A DNA stretch of 64,000 nucleotides from Poriferisodalis sp965204195 (GTDB lineage: Bacteria > Actinomycetota > Acidimicrobiia > Acidimicrobiales > Poriferisodalaceae): positions 3,589,317 to 3,653,316 of the forward strand of contig NZ_OZ241975.1 of assembly GCF_965204195.1 (NCBI RefSeq), read 5' to 3'. Numbering within the stretch: the first letter of the stretch is position 1; every line of letters starts with the position of its first letter. Both the position numbers and the translations under genes were made by a program. Positions 1 through 11,185 of the stretch are shown here, in pieces. Under the pieces are notes generated by a model, which worked only from the letters and a program-made list of their open reading frames with translations, searched no databases and was not told the DNA's origin.

Positions 1-771
1 TGCAGAAATGAAGCCGGCCAGCAGTGCATCGCCCGCACCGACCGTATTGCGCACATCAGTCGCCGAGACTGTCCCGTAGGAGATCTCGTCGCTCACCAGC
101 ACGGCCCCGAAGCGGCCGAGGCTGACCAGCACTGAACCCCAGCCGCGGTCGCGCAGATCTCGGGCTGCCTCGACGACATCGCCCACGGTGCGCATGCACC
201 GGCGTGTGAGTTCGGCCAGCTCACTGAGGTTCGGCTTCACGACGGCGCACGGTGTCCCGACGAGCTGCTGAAGCGGTTGACCGCTTGAATCGACAGCGAG
301 CCGTTGCTCCGCGTCGGGAAGAGACGCGGCGAGCTGAGCGTAGAAATCCGTCGGCGTTCGGGGTGCAAGGCTTCCGCTGGCAATCAGCCAGTCCGAGCCC
401 GTCACTGCGGCCCGCAGCAGCTCGGCAGCCTCGGCAGCATTGAGTTCCGGCCCTGGCTCGTTGATCTTCGTCGTGGTGCCGTCAGGTTCGACCACGGTGA
501 TGTTGCTCCGGATGGACCCGCGAATTCGCACTGCATGCGACATCACTCCAGTTGCGGCCAGTGCCGCATCGAAGGCTGCGAAGTCGTCATCGTTGGCCGG
601 GAACACGGCCCGAGCCGCGTGCTCGTTGACGGCGAGGGCGCGGGCCACGTTGACGCCCTTGCCAGCGCACTCGACCCGCACGAGCGAGGCCCGGTGTACC
701 TCGCCACGTTCAAGTGCACTGACGCGCAGTGTCCGGTCGAAACTCGGATTGGGCGTCAGCGTCGTGATCAC
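1..771 (-). CDS. 1-phosphofructokinase-like PfkB-family sugar kinase (partial, 3' end outside window)
   Basis: About 257 codons are visible; the C-terminus lies beyond base 1. The protein begins with a GTG and the family-typical start TLTPNPSFDRTL. It then has CAGKGVNVARALAVNEH (the GGKG-type substrate-binding segment, with Cys replacing the first Gly) and ends in the window with NTVGAGDALLAGF, the PfkB signature containing the catalytic Asp. These features fit 1-phosphofructokinase or tagatose-6-phosphate kinase, which phosphorylate ketose phosphates in the cytoplasm. The start overlaps the stop of the upstream dehydrogenase in a GTGA junction, so the two are probably translated together and act on related sugars. 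The exact substrate cannot be read from the sequence. Confidence 0.85.
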   Translation of the reverse strand, partial: MITTLTPNPSFDRTLRVSALERGEVHRASLVRVECAGKGVNVARALAVNEHAARAVFPANDDDFAAFDAALAATGVMSHAVRIRGSIRSNITVVEPDGTTTKINEPGPELNAAEAAELLRAAVTGSDWLIASGSLAPRTPTDFYAQLAASLPDAEQRLAVDSSGQPLQQLVGTPCAVVKPNLSELAELTRRCMRTVGDVVEAARDLRDRGWGSVLVSLGRFGAVLVSDEISYGTVSATDVRNTVGAGDALLAGFISA

Positions 772-2534
772 GAGCCCTCGACGGCGCCGTAGGTCTCGAG
801 CAGCCGCCGTTCGGCTTCGGAGGTCCACTGGCCCTGCGGTCCCAGGGCGCTGCCGATGTCCGGATACTTGTCGGCCAGCTCGTCGAGTCCGAGCAACGGC
901 ATGCCGGCGACTTGGGGGAAGATGACGATCTTCCCGGCGAACCGGCCGTCGAGCATCGCCTGCACGCCGTCCCGGCCGGCTTCGATTCCACCGACCGCGG
1001 CCAGATTCAAGTCGGGCGACAGGGAGCCCTGTGCCGTCTTGTCGAGCACCAGCGCCTGATCATCCAGTGTCGAGCCCGACGTGCCCGTGTATTGAGCACT
1101 GCTCAAGTACACCCGGCTCATGTCGAGCGGCCCGGTGGTGCCGTTAGCGACACCGGCGAAGAACACCAACATCCCATCGGGGCTCATCAACTGCGCTGCC
1201 GAAGCCATGACCGACGCCACTGGCACCGTGACGACGACGTCGTCGGCACCGGCTCCGTCCGATCGCCGGTCGATGAGATCACGCACGCTCGGGTCGGATG
1301 CGTCGGCATTCAGCACGATGAGTTCGCAGCCAGAGCGTTCCGCGAGCGGGCCGAGCGACTCGGCCAGCACATCGAGGCGCGCCCGGTCGGGATCGATGCC
1401 GATAATGACGGCGGGGCCATCAGCCTTCTCGAGCGCCCGCTGCACATGCATCTGACCCATCGGCCCGCCTGCACCGACGAACACCGCCAAACCGCCGGGA
1501 CGGAGATCACAGCGATTGCGCTGCTCGCCGTATGCCGCCGCAATCTTCGGTCCGCGTGTGCCGACGAAGGCCGTGTAGTCGTAGTGCAAGCGACCGAAGT
1601 CGATAGACGACGGACCGTCCAGCGGGCGTTCGCCGACGAGATTGAGCGTGCCGCGAAACGCGATGTGCCGCGCGACCTCGGTCACCTCGGAGGCAGACCT
1701 CGGGTCGAGGAGAATGATGTCGTCGAAGCCCTCTCCATCGGTCTCACGATCGACAATCGGGGAGTACTCCGCCAGCTCGGGGGCATCGACGACCGATGTC
1801 TCGGTACGCGGACCCGTGGCCTTGAGTACGGCCGTGACGGTGCTCGGGCTCACACCGGTGAGCACGACGCGAGCGGTGTCGCGAAGCGTCTCGCCGAAGT
1901 CGTAGCTGCGCTCGTCGTCGGGGTGGCCGATGATCCAGGCCGTCCCGCCAGTGCGCGGCCACAGCCGGCGGCGCTGCGTGTATGCAGCTTCCACGCATGC
2001 CCAGGGTTCCGACAGCGCTGCTGCCGCGTATCCGATGCCCTCATCAACCGGGATCACATAGGAGACACCGTCTGCAGCAAGGATCTCGGGACCGATCAGG
2101 TGGTACTGGATCAGGCCGCCGGGGATGGTGTAGCCGTAGGCCACGCTGCGGCCGTTCAAGTAGATGTCCGGCTGGATGGCGAGACGATCACCGGTGCGGT
2201 AAGTGTCGGCGAGGTCGTCGCCAACCTCGATGACCGTCACCGTCGCCTCATGGCCGAGCCGAATGGGGTCAACCGACAGATCGCGTCCGTACAGCTTGGG
2301 ATGCTCGGAGCCCAGACGGATCAGCTTCACGTCGGAGAAGCAGAGCCCGACAGCGTCGACCCGCACCAGCAGTTGATCGGGCGCCGGCGCCGGCACATCG
2401 ACCGGTTCCGGGTGTCCGTCGCGGCCGATGCTCTCGACGCCTCTGCCGTAGCTATTCCATGCCAGATTCGGACGCGGAAGGGGCGCCGTGCCCTCGCGGT
2501 ATCGGTCGTATGACCACTCGCCGGTCGCCGTCAC
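768..2534 (-). CDS. Long zinc-type sugar/alcohol dehydrogenase (MDR family) with two nucleotide-binding-like halves
   Basis: 588 residues, against about 340-400 for ordinary medium-chain dehydrogenases. Residues ~45-170 form a GroES-like catalytic domain with the zinc-site pair C65 (VGLCFSDVK) and H95-E96 (LGHEATV). The usual four-cysteine structural zinc lobe is not seen. Residues ~195-330 resemble one Rossmann half (TAWIIGHPDDE), and residues ~348-520 form a second with a clear dinucleotide motif (VFVGAGGPMGQ). The gene overlaps a ketose-phosphate kinase gene by four bases, which suggests a polyol or sugar-phosphate oxidation pathway feeding the kinase. The substrate is unknown. Relatives annotated as sorbitol or sorbose-phosphate dehydrogenase are the nearest guess. 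Confidence 0.8.
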   Translation of the reverse strand: MTATGEWSYDRYREGTAPLPRPNLAWNSYGRGVESIGRDGHPEPVDVPAPAPDQLLVRVDAVGLCFSDVKLIRLGSEHPKLYGRDLSVDPIRLGHEATVTVIEVGDDLADTYRTGDRLAIQPDIYLNGRSVAYGYTIPGGLIQYHLIGPEILAADGVSYVIPVDEGIGYAAAALSEPWACVEAAYTQRRRLWPRTGGTAWIIGHPDDERSYDFGETLRDTARVVLTGVSPSTVTAVLKATGPRTETSVVDAPELAEYSPIVDRETDGEGFDDIILLDPRSASEVTEVARHIAFRGTLNLVGERPLDGPSSIDFGRLHYDYTAFVGTRGPKIAAAYGEQRNRCDLRPGGLAVFVGAGGPMGQMHVQRALEKADGPAVIIGIDPDRARLDVLAESLGPLAERSGCELIVLNADASDPSVRDLIDRRSDGAGADDVVVTVPVASVMASAAQLMSPDGMLVFFAGVANGTTGPLDMSRVYLSSAQYTGTSGSTLDDQALVLDKTAQGSLSPDLNLAAVGGIEAGRDGVQAMLDGRFAGKIVIFPQVAGMPLLGLDELADKYPDIGSALGPQGQWTSEAERRLLETYGAVEGS

Positions 2535-2665
2535 GGGCTGGTCCTCCCTGCAGGAGCTTCAACCCCAAGCTCCGCAGGCACCATCGTTCACGGCTGCCCG
2601 GCGCGTCGCAACCGGCAGTTTGGCCGATGGCAGTTAAGCCAAACCGGCGCGATTGATCGCTTCTG

Positions 2666-2881
2666 TCACATCCACCATGGCCGCCCGATTCCGCTCCGGT
2701 CGGCCATGCCGATCCAAATGCGCACTGTCCAACGCGAGACGCCTGCAGCCTTGGCAATCTCCTTGTTGGTCGCTCCCGCTTCTTGCAGCTTGCGTTCCAG
2801 CTCTCGTTGGAGTGCCCGCACCCGCTCGAGGTCGCCCATCTGCGAGGACTTATCCGCAATCTGACGGCCGAGGCTGCGCAT
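2666..2881 (-). CDS. Small helix-turn-helix protein
   Basis: About 71 residues from an ATG; a GTG at 2905 would add eight. The first part is a charged, coiled-coil-like helix (DLERVRALQRELERKLQE). It is followed by a helix-turn-helix segment, NKEIAKAAGVSRWTVRIW, of the kind used to bind DNA. The open frame continues upstream into the 3' end of nuoN, but that part has no convincing protein character. The gene is isolated between nuoN and the dehydrogenase gene. It may be a small regulator, a resolvase-like HTH remnant or a transposase fragment. The function is not recognised. Confidence 0.5.
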   Translation of the reverse strand: MRSLGRQIADKSSQMGDLERVRALQRELERKLQEAGATNKEIAKAAGVSRWTVRIWIGMADRSGIGRPWWM

Positions 2882-2994
2882 CTCACGGCCGAGTGGCGTG
2901 ATCACGACGTCACGATAGGCACTGCGTTGGACCGCAGGCTGGTTCGCTGCGGCATGCCCAAGTGCATCGCGCGGCCGGCGAGCGCAGTGCCGGG

Positions 2995-4583
2995 CTACGG
3001 GATGATGGACAGGACGGCGTCCCGGCTCCATTCGATGAGTGTCTGCGGGAAGACGCCAACGACGACGGTCACGGCTACCGCGAGGCTGATGGCGAACACC
3101 GAGGTCAGGGGCAGGCCGCCCCAGCGTGGCCGGCCCGGTCGGGCGGTAGGAGTGCTGTCGTCGCCGTCGGCCGACCCCTCCGGGGCGTACATGGCCAGCA
3201 CGACCCGCAGGTACGCGAAGGCGCTCACCACGGCCGTGACCATCGCCACTGCGGCCAGGACGTAGCCCTCGGCGTTAATGGACGCGAGGATGACCTCGAA
3301 CTTGGCCACAAAGCCGGCCGTGAACGGCACGCCGGCCTGCGCCAGCAACAGCACGGTGAACGCAAGTGCCAGAACAGGGCGGCGACGTGCGAGCCCGCCG
3401 TATCGGCTGTATGCGTGGGCGCTCGCATCGGCTTCCGACGATCGAAGCTCGGCACCGACTACCGACAGCACCGCGAAACTGCCCAGCGCCATGAACGAGT
3501 AAGTAATCAGATAGAAGACCGACGACGACACAGCGTCACCGCCGCCCTCCTCGGCCCACTGCACCAGCCCGCTGGCCGCCGGGACAGCCGAGAGGCCGAC
3601 CAGCACGAAGCCTGCGTGGCTGATCGAGCTGTAGGCCAGCATGCGCTTCACGTCGTTCTGGCAGATGGCCATGATCGCGCCGACTGCGAGCGTGGCGAAG
3701 GCCAGCCCGACCATGATCGGCGTCCACGCAGTGCTCTGCTCGAACACCGCTACGTACAGCACTCGTGCCAGCGCAGCGAAGCCGGCCGCCTTGGCGATCG
3801 ACGCCAGGTAGCCGGTGACGGGGCTGGGCGCACCCTCGTACACGTCGGGCGCCCAGAAATGGAACGGGACGGCGGCCACCTTGAAGCCCAAGCCGACCAG
3901 CAGCAACGCGATGCCGACGAGCAGCAGGTAGTCGGATTCCCTGGTCGGTCCGATCGAACCAAACAGGAAGCCGCCGATCCCGCTGAGGTTGGTGCTGCCC
4001 GTGGAGCCGTACACCAGCGCGATGCCGTAGAGGAAGAACGCCGAGCTGAATGCCCCCAGCACGAAATACTTCATGGCCGACTCGCGTGCCGACGCCCGCC
4101 GTCCCGCCAGTGCGATCAGCACGTACAGGGCGATCGACAGCGACTCGAGACCGAGGAACAGCACGATGAGATCGTTCGCTCCGGCCATGACCACCGCGCC
4201 CGCAGCAGAGGCGAGCAGCAGTGCTGCGAACTCCGGCGGCGCCATGTCATAGCGGTCGAGGGCCGAATGCGCGACCAGCGCCGTCATGACCAGACCGGCG
4301 CCCACCAGCACCGTGAGCAGCAGGCTGAAGCCGTCGCTCACGAAGGCTCCGTTCAGCGTGGGTCGGGGTGCGGCGTCCCAGACAGTCCACTGGACGGCGG
4401 CCACGATGGCTGCTGCGGCGCCGGTGCCGATCGTGACGATCGTGGACACCCATCCGGGCAGCGCTCGCGGTGCCAGCGAGGCCACCAGCAGCAGACCGAG
4501 CGCAGCGCCCACCAGGATGATCTGCGGGGTGAGCACCCACCAGTCGACGGCCGGGGCTTCGAACGCGATCTCGACTTGGGCCA

Positions 4584-4584
<1 letters not shown>
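2995..4584 (-). CDS. nuoN: NADH-quinone oxidoreductase subunit N
   Basis: 529 residues and almost entirely hydrophobic, as expected for the about 14-helix antiporter-like NuoN of the complex I membrane arm, which takes part in proton pumping. Family-like stretches include ALDRYDMAPPEFAALLL, FVLGAFSSAFFLYGIAL, FHFWAPDVYEGAPSPVTGYL and NDVKRMLAYSSISHAGFVL. The charged Lys and His residues within the helices fit a proton channel. The ATG shares one base with the stop of nuoM (TGATG), so the two are translationally coupled. This is the last nuo gene of the operon. Confidence 0.95.
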
Positions 4585-6251
<1,667 letters not shown>

Positions 6252-6253
6252 GG

Positions 6254-8182
6254 CTATGAGACGCCCCGCAGCGCCAGCCAGATGACGAGGACGATCGCGC
6301 CGACGGCCACGCCCGATGCGTAGTGCCGCAGGTAACCCGACTGCAACGGCCGCACGGCTTCGCCGAGCATCCGGACGAGCTTCGCGACGCCGTTGACGGC
6401 GCCGTCGACGAAGCGCCGGTCAGCCGTGGCTGCGGCCTCGAACGCCTTGGTGCCCGGCCCGCCGACGAAGTTGGAGATGGTCGAGTCGACGTAGAACACA
6501 TTCTCGAGCAGCGCCGGTTCAAGCCGGTTGCTGGGAATGCGCGAACGCAGCCACGCCGCGGCGGCGACCGTGATGCCGATCAGCGCTGCGAGCACTGCGA
6601 CGAATGCGAGCAGCAGCTTCTTCCAGGTCTCCGATGAGAAGCGATGCTCATGAGCCAAGGCGGGCTCCAAGAAATGCTCGAGCACCAACCAGTCGCCCAC
6701 CAGCGGCAGGTTCATGATCCCGCCGATGGCGGCCGCCCCGGCCAGCACCACCAGCGGCAGCGTCATGGTGGCGGGTGACTCGTGCGGGTGAGCGCTGTCA
6801 TCCCAACGCTGGCCGCCGAAGAACACCAGGAAGGTTTGGCGGCTCATGTAATAGGCGGTCAGCAGCGCCGTGACCAGTCCCACGGCCCACAGCACATGTC
6901 CAACGCGCAGCCAGCCGAGAGTGACGTAGGAGTGTTCCCAGGCGGCCAGCAGGATCTCGTCCTTCGACCAGAAGCCCGACAGTGGCGGCACGCCAGCAAT
7001 CGCTAACCAACCCACGATGAAGGTGACGGCGGTGACGGGCATGACTGCTCTTAGCGCACCCATCCGGCGCATGTCCTGCTCGTCGCCAAGACCGTGGATG
7101 ACCGAGCCGGAGCCCAGGAACAGCAGGCCCTTGAAGAACGCGTGGGTGACGACATGGAAGATCGCGGCCACATACGCGCCCGAGCCGATCGCCAGGAACA
7201 TGTAGCCGAGCTGGCTGACGGTGGAGTACGCCAGCACTCTCTTGATGTCGTGCTGTGCCACCGCGGCGAGCGCCGCGAATAGCGCCGTCGCAGCACCGAC
7301 AATTGCAATGACCAACGGTGCCCAGTCCGACGCATCGAGCACCGGGTTGAGCCGCACCAGCAGGTACACGCCGGCCGTCACCATCGTGGCCGCATGCACC
7401 ATGGCCGAGACCGGGGTGGGGCCCTCCATGGCGTCGGGCAGCCACACGTACAGCGGCAGCTGAGCTGACTTGCCCGCTGCCGCAAGCAGCAGCAGCAGCG
7501 AGACAGCGGTGGCGGTGCCGGTGGCCAGCGCCGGCGCCCCTGCCGCGATGCCTGCGTACGACACCGTGCCGAGCGTGGTCCACAGCAGGAACGTGGCGAT
7601 CATGAAGCCGAAGTCGCCGATGCGGTTGGTGACGAACGCCTTCTTGCCTGCGGTGGCCGCGGTGGGTCGCTCGTGCCAGAACGAGATGAGCAGGTAGGAG
7701 CAGGTGCCGACACCCTCCCAGCCCAGGAAGGTGACCACGAGATTGTTGCCCAGCACCAGCATGAGCATCGAGAACAGGAACAGGTTGAGGTACAGGAAGA
7801 ACTTGGAGTACTTCGGGTCGCCGTGCATGTAGCCGACCGAGTACAGGTGGATGAGCGTGCCCACACCGGTCACGAACAGCGCCATCGTCATTGACAGCGG
7901 ATCCACCAGCAGCGCAGCGTCGACCTCGAGGCCGCCGATCGGCATCCACTCGAACAGCGTCGAGACGAACCAGCGCCCGCCGTGCCCACCGGCACCGCCT
8001 TCGTCCGCCGACTCCAGTCCCAGCAGCCCGCCGAACGTGACGAGCGTGAACAGGAATGATCCGGCGCTCGCCGCCGTCGCCAGCCAGCCGGCGCGGGGCT
8101 CGCCCAGGCGCGGGCCGGCCAGCAGCAGCACCGCGAACCCGGCGAGAGGCAGCGCGGGGATGAGCCATACGAGTTCGACCAC
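6254..8182 (-). CDS. nuoL: NADH-quinone oxidoreductase subunit L
   Basis: 642 residues starting at GTG. The protein is the largest antiporter-like membrane subunit of complex I. Characteristic stretches are GWEGVGTCSYLLISFWHERP, AAGKSAQLPLYVWLPDAMEG, PTPVSAMVHAATMVTAGVY and HDIKRVLAYSTVSQLGYMFL. The C-terminal part is consistent with the long lateral helix and final transmembrane helices. It lies between nuoK (18-base gap) and nuoM (2-base gap) in the nuo operon. Confidence 0.96.
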   Translation of the reverse strand: MVELVWLIPALPLAGFAVLLLAGPRLGEPRAGWLATAASAGSFLFTLVTFGGLLGLESADEGGAGGHGGRWFVSTLFEWMPIGGLEVDAALLVDPLSMTMALFVTGVGTLIHLYSVGYMHGDPKYSKFFLYLNLFLFSMLMLVLGNNLVVTFLGWEGVGTCSYLLISFWHERPTAATAGKKAFVTNRIGDFGFMIATFLLWTTLGTVSYAGIAAGAPALATGTATAVSLLLLLAAAGKSAQLPLYVWLPDAMEGPTPVSAMVHAATMVTAGVYLLVRLNPVLDASDWAPLVIAIVGAATALFAALAAVAQHDIKRVLAYSTVSQLGYMFLAIGSGAYVAAIFHVVTHAFFKGLLFLGSGSVIHGLGDEQDMRRMGALRAVMPVTAVTFIVGWLAIAGVPPLSGFWSKDEILLAAWEHSYVTLGWLRVGHVLWAVGLVTALLTAYYMSRQTFLVFFGGQRWDDSAHPHESPATMTLPLVVLAGAAAIGGIMNLPLVGDWLVLEHFLEPALAHEHRFSSETWKKLLLAFVAVLAALIGITVAAAAWLRSRIPSNRLEPALLENVFYVDSTISNFVGGPGTKAFEAAATADRRFVDGAVNGVAKLVRMLGEAVRPLQSGYLRHYASGVAVGAIVLVIWLALRGVS

Positions 8183-8200
8183 TGTCTGAAACCCCCGGCC

Positions 8201-8515
8201 TCAGCCCTTCAGGGCCGACAGATCGTCCGCTGTCGCCCGGGGCGAAGCGCGCAGCACCGCCACCACCAGTCCGAGACCCACCACCACCTCGGCCGCCGCA
8301 ACGACCAGCACGAACAGCACCACCGTGTGCCCGTGCACATCGCCGAAGCGGTCGGCGAAGGCAATGAAGCTGAGATTGACGCCGTTGAGCATCAGCTCGA
8401 CGCACATGAGCATGATCAGCGGGTTGCGGCGCACCAGCAGGCCCGTGCCGCCGATGAGGAACAGCATTGCCCCGAGCGTCAGGTACCAGCCGGTGGTCAC
8501 CTCGAGGCCGCTCAC
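8201..8515 (-). CDS. nuoK: NADH-quinone oxidoreductase subunit K
   Basis: 104 residues with three predicted transmembrane helices, the usual NuoK length and layout. The segment RRNPLIMLMCVELMLNGVNL contains the conserved membrane Glu in the second helix, and AAAEVVVGLGLVVAVLR the second conserved Glu. It forms part of the proton path next to NuoJ and NuoN. The start is a GTG that overlaps the nuoJ stop (GTGA), which implies coupled translation. Confidence 0.95.
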   Translation of the reverse strand: MSGLEVTTGWYLTLGAMLFLIGGTGLLVRRNPLIMLMCVELMLNGVNLSFIAFADRFGDVHGHTVVLFVLVVAAAEVVVGLGLVVAVLRASPRATADDLSALKG

Positions 8516-9201
8516 TGGCGTGTCTCCTGCGACGCCGGAGCGTTCTCGGCAGGCGCTGATTCGCCGCCGTGCTGGCCGGCGCGCCGACCATCGGCGCCGT
8601 AGCTGCGTCGCGCCAGGATCACGGTACCGATGACCGCCACGATGAGCAGCAGCGACGTCAGCTCGAAGGCATACACGTAGTCGGAGAACAGCGACCGGGC
8701 GATCGCGCTCACGTCGATCAGGTAGTCCGTCGCGGCCGGCTCGGCCTCACTGCCAAGTGCTCCGGCTTCCAACAGCGGAGCGCAGACCGCTGACACGTCG
8801 CGCCCGAGCTTGGCCGCTTCCTCAGCGCAATACGACGGAAGACCCTGAAAGATCCGGTCGACTGCGGCGACCAGCCAGACCAGCACGGCGGCACCGCCGA
8901 GGCCGAATGCGGCCGCGGTCCACCGCTGGGCCGGCAAGGCGCCCAGCGACAGCTCGGCTGCCCGATCCACGCCGAGCAGCATGATGACGAACAGGAACAG
9001 CACCACGATGGCGCCGGCGTACACGATGACCTGGACGGCGGCGATGAAGTGGGCCTGGAGCGTGACGAACAGCACCGCAATTCCGAACAGCGTCATCACC
9101 AGCATGAGCGCCGCGTGCACCGGATTGCGCGACAGCACCACGCCGACCGCGCCGACGAGGCATGCGGCACCGGCCACCGCAAACACCACCACTTCGACCA
9201 T
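8512..9201 (-). CDS. nuoJ: NADH-quinone oxidoreductase subunit J
   Basis: 229 residues with about five transmembrane helices. FIAAVQVIVYAGAIVVLFLF is the strongly conserved NuoJ helix 3 with its pi-bulge region. I chose the ATG at 9201 because it shares a base with the nuoI stop (TGATG) and because the frame upstream of it is only a shadow of nuoI. A hydrophilic C-terminal tail (GADGRRAGQHGGESAPAEN) is longer than usual. The loop with CAEEAAKLGRDVSAVC is an insertion between helices. Confidence 0.93.
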   Translation of the reverse strand: MVEVVVFAVAGAACLVGAVGVVLSRNPVHAALMLVMTLFGIAVLFVTLQAHFIAAVQVIVYAGAIVVLFLFVIMLLGVDRAAELSLGALPAQRWTAAAFGLGGAAVLVWLVAAVDRIFQGLPSYCAEEAAKLGRDVSAVCAPLLEAGALGSEAEPAATDYLIDVSAIARSLFSDYVYAFELTSLLLIVAVIGTVILARRSYGADGRRAGQHGGESAPAENAPASQETRQ

Positions 9202-9908
9202 CAGTGATGATCTCCTGCCGCCGGCGCGCGGCTGTGCTCGTCGAGGTCGGCCGGCTCGTCGCCGGCTGCGGGCGGGTCGTCTTCGCCGGCTGCGGGCGGG
9301 TCGTCTTCGCCGGCGTCGTAGTCGGCGTGCTGACCCTGCTCGGGCGCTCGCACGCCGTAGCCCAGCTCGCCGCTCCAGCCGACACGGCCCTCGTAGTCGG
9401 GCTGACCCGACGGCGAGGTGGCCCGCATCCAGCCCGACGTGTGCTCGTCGTCGCCGTCGTGCCACAGCTCCCATGGCTGCCGCCGGGGCCGGCCGTCGTC
9501 GTCGGTCAGCAGTTCGTCCTTGGTGTAGATGGCGTCGCGACGGGTGGGGAAGCTGAACTCGAAGACCTTCGTCTCGGTGATGGCCTCGGTCGGGCAGGCT
9601 TCCACGCACAGGTCGCAGTGGATGCAGCGCAGGTAGTTGATCTCGTAGACGTAGCCGAAGCGCTCCCCCGGCGACACCGGGTCGTCGGGCGGGTTGTCGG
9701 CCCCGCGCACGTAGATGCACCGGGCCGGGCAGACACCCGCGCACAGCTCGCACCCGATGCACTTCTCCATGCCGTCGGGGTAGCGGTTGAGCACATGGCG
9801 CCCGTGGAAGCGGGGTGGCTTCGGCCGCTTCTCCTGCGGGTACTCGGTGGTGACCCGCTCGCCGAAGAGCTTGCCGAACGTGACCTTGAAGCCGTCGAGG
9901 TAGCCCAT
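9201..9908 (-). CDS. nuoI: NADH-quinone oxidoreductase subunit I (8Fe ferredoxin-type)
   Basis: 235 residues. Two 4Fe-4S motifs, CIGCELCAGVCPARC and CIHCDLCVEACPTEA, carry the N6a and N6b clusters that pass electrons to NuoB. The core ends near residue 165. The remaining ~70 residues form an acidic, Pro/Ala-rich tail that contains two exact copies of the peptide EDDPPAAG, encoded by a 24-bp tandem repeat. Typical NuoI proteins lack this tail. The start shares one base with the nuoH stop, and its stop shares one with the nuoJ start. Confidence 0.95.
   Translation of the reverse strand: MGYLDGFKVTFGKLFGERVTTEYPQEKRPKPPRFHGRHVLNRYPDGMEKCIGCELCAGVCPARCIYVRGADNPPDDPVSPGERFGYVYEINYLRCIHCDLCVEACPTEAITETKVFEFSFPTRRDAIYTKDELLTDDDGRPRRQPWELWHDGDDEHTSGWMRATSPSGQPDYEGRVGWSGELGYGVRAPEQGQHADYDAGEDDPPAAGEDDPPAAGDEPADLDEHSRAPAAGDHH
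9261..9308. repeat. 24-bp tandem repeat (two copies) in the 3' end of nuoI
   Basis: Two exact 24-base units lie side by side, with the start of a third partial unit after them. They keep the nuoI frame and encode the acidic EDDPPAAG-type tail. Confidence 0.9.
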
Positions 9909-11185
9909 CAGCTCTCCCCTCCCGGTCCGGCGTCATCCGGCGACGCCCCTACCGGCATCAAGTCCTCAGGATCGTGATCGTCAAGACCTTCGGAGTCCGT
10001 GTTGCGCTTGGCTGCGCGCAGTGCCGCCGCCAGCAGCGTCCAGCCCAGCGCGAGCCCAGCAGCGCTCACCCCCAGCACCACCACCACTTCTTGCAGCGGG
10101 CTCCAGCCCTGATCAATCACCAGCTGTCGCAGCCCCAGGAACATCAGCCAGAACAGCATCACGGGGATGAGCACCTTCCAGCCCAGTGACATCAGCTGGT
10201 CATAACGCAGGCGGGGCAGCGTGGCGCGGAACCAGACGAAGACGAACAGGAAGGCGAACACCTTGGCCAGGAACCACACGGTCGGCCACAACCACGTCCA
10301 GCCGAAGAACACCGGCCCGGCCGTCCCGCCGAAGAACAGCGTCACCATGATCGCCGACATGGTGATCACGTTCATGAACTCGGCCAGGAAGAACAGGGCG
10401 AACCGGATCGACGAGTACTCCGTGTGGAAGCCCCCCACGAGTTCCTGCTCGGCTTCCACGAGATCGAACGGGGGACGATTCAACTCCGCAGTGGCAGAGA
10501 TCAGGAACACGAGAAACGGAACGAAGCCTGTCGTGATGAGGAGCCACTCGTCCACACCGCCCGCCTGAGCCCTCACGATCTCGTGAGTGGACAGCGTGCC
10601 TGCGGTGATCACCACGGCGACAACGGACATGCCCAGCGCCGCTTCATACGAGATGGCCTGCGCCGAGGCCCGCACCGAGCCGATGAGCGGGTACTTCGAG
10701 CCCGAGGACCAGCCCGCCAGCATCACGCCGTAGACAGCGACCGACGACATCGCTAGCAGCAGCAGGATGCCCACCGGCGGATCGGCCACCTGCAGGATGG
10801 TCTTCTTGCCGAAGAGCGTGACCGTGCCGCTGCGACCTGGAGTGTCGGTGAAGACGCCGCCGATGGGCACGATGGCGAAGGCGACAAACGCGGTGACCGC
10901 CGAGATGTAGGGCGCCAGCCGGAACACGAGGGGGTCGGCGTTGGCGGGGCGCAGGTCTTCCTTGAAGAAGAACTTGACTCCGTCGGCGAAGGCCTGCAGC
11001 AGGCCCCACGGACCGGCCACGTTGGGGCCGATGCGGTGCTGCATGTCCGAGATCAGCTTGCGCTCGAACCAGATCATGAACATGGTGGCGACCAGCAGGG
11101 CGGCGAACGCCACGAGCACCTTGATGCCCATGATGCCGATGTCGCCCCAGTCGACACCGTCGGCGAACAGCGGGTCGCCGGTCAC
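9908..11185 (-). CDS. nuoH: NADH-quinone oxidoreductase subunit H
   Basis: 425 residues and about eight transmembrane helices. Conserved NuoH segments include ERKLISDMQHRIGPNVAGPW, LQAFADGVKFFFKED and ELNRPPFDLVEAEQELVGGF, the acidic loop at the quinone site. WFRATLPRLRYDQLMSLGWK is near the end. This subunit links the peripheral arm to the membrane arm and forms part of the quinone chamber. The soluble C-terminal tail rich in Asp (residues ~390-425) is an extension beyond the core. The start overlaps the nuoG stop by four bases. Confidence 0.96.
   Translation of the reverse strand: MTGDPLFADGVDWGDIGIMGIKVLVAFAALLVATMFMIWFERKLISDMQHRIGPNVAGPWGLLQAFADGVKFFFKEDLRPANADPLVFRLAPYISAVTAFVAFAIVPIGGVFTDTPGRSGTVTLFGKKTILQVADPPVGILLLLAMSSVAVYGVMLAGWSSGSKYPLIGSVRASAQAISYEAALGMSVVAVVITAGTLSTHEIVRAQAGGVDEWLLITTGFVPFLVFLISATAELNRPPFDLVEAEQELVGGFHTEYSSIRFALFFLAEFMNVITMSAIMVTLFFGGTAGPVFFGWTWLWPTVWFLAKVFAFLFVFVWFRATLPRLRYDQLMSLGWKVLIPVMLFWLMFLGLRQLVIDQGWSPLQEVVVVLGVSAAGLALGWTLLAAALRAAKRNTDSEGLDDHDPEDLMPVGASPDDAGPGGES

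Noticed and set aside
2882..2994. An N-terminal extension of the small helix-turn-helix gene into nuoN
   Set aside because: The extra residues are His/Arg/Pro-rich without helix-turn-helix character and would overlap the nuoN 3' end.
8512..9936. A 474-codon frame that would make NuoJ twice as long
   Set aside because: The first half is an out-of-frame shadow of nuoI; the ATG at 9201 overlaps the nuoI stop and gives a normal NuoJ.
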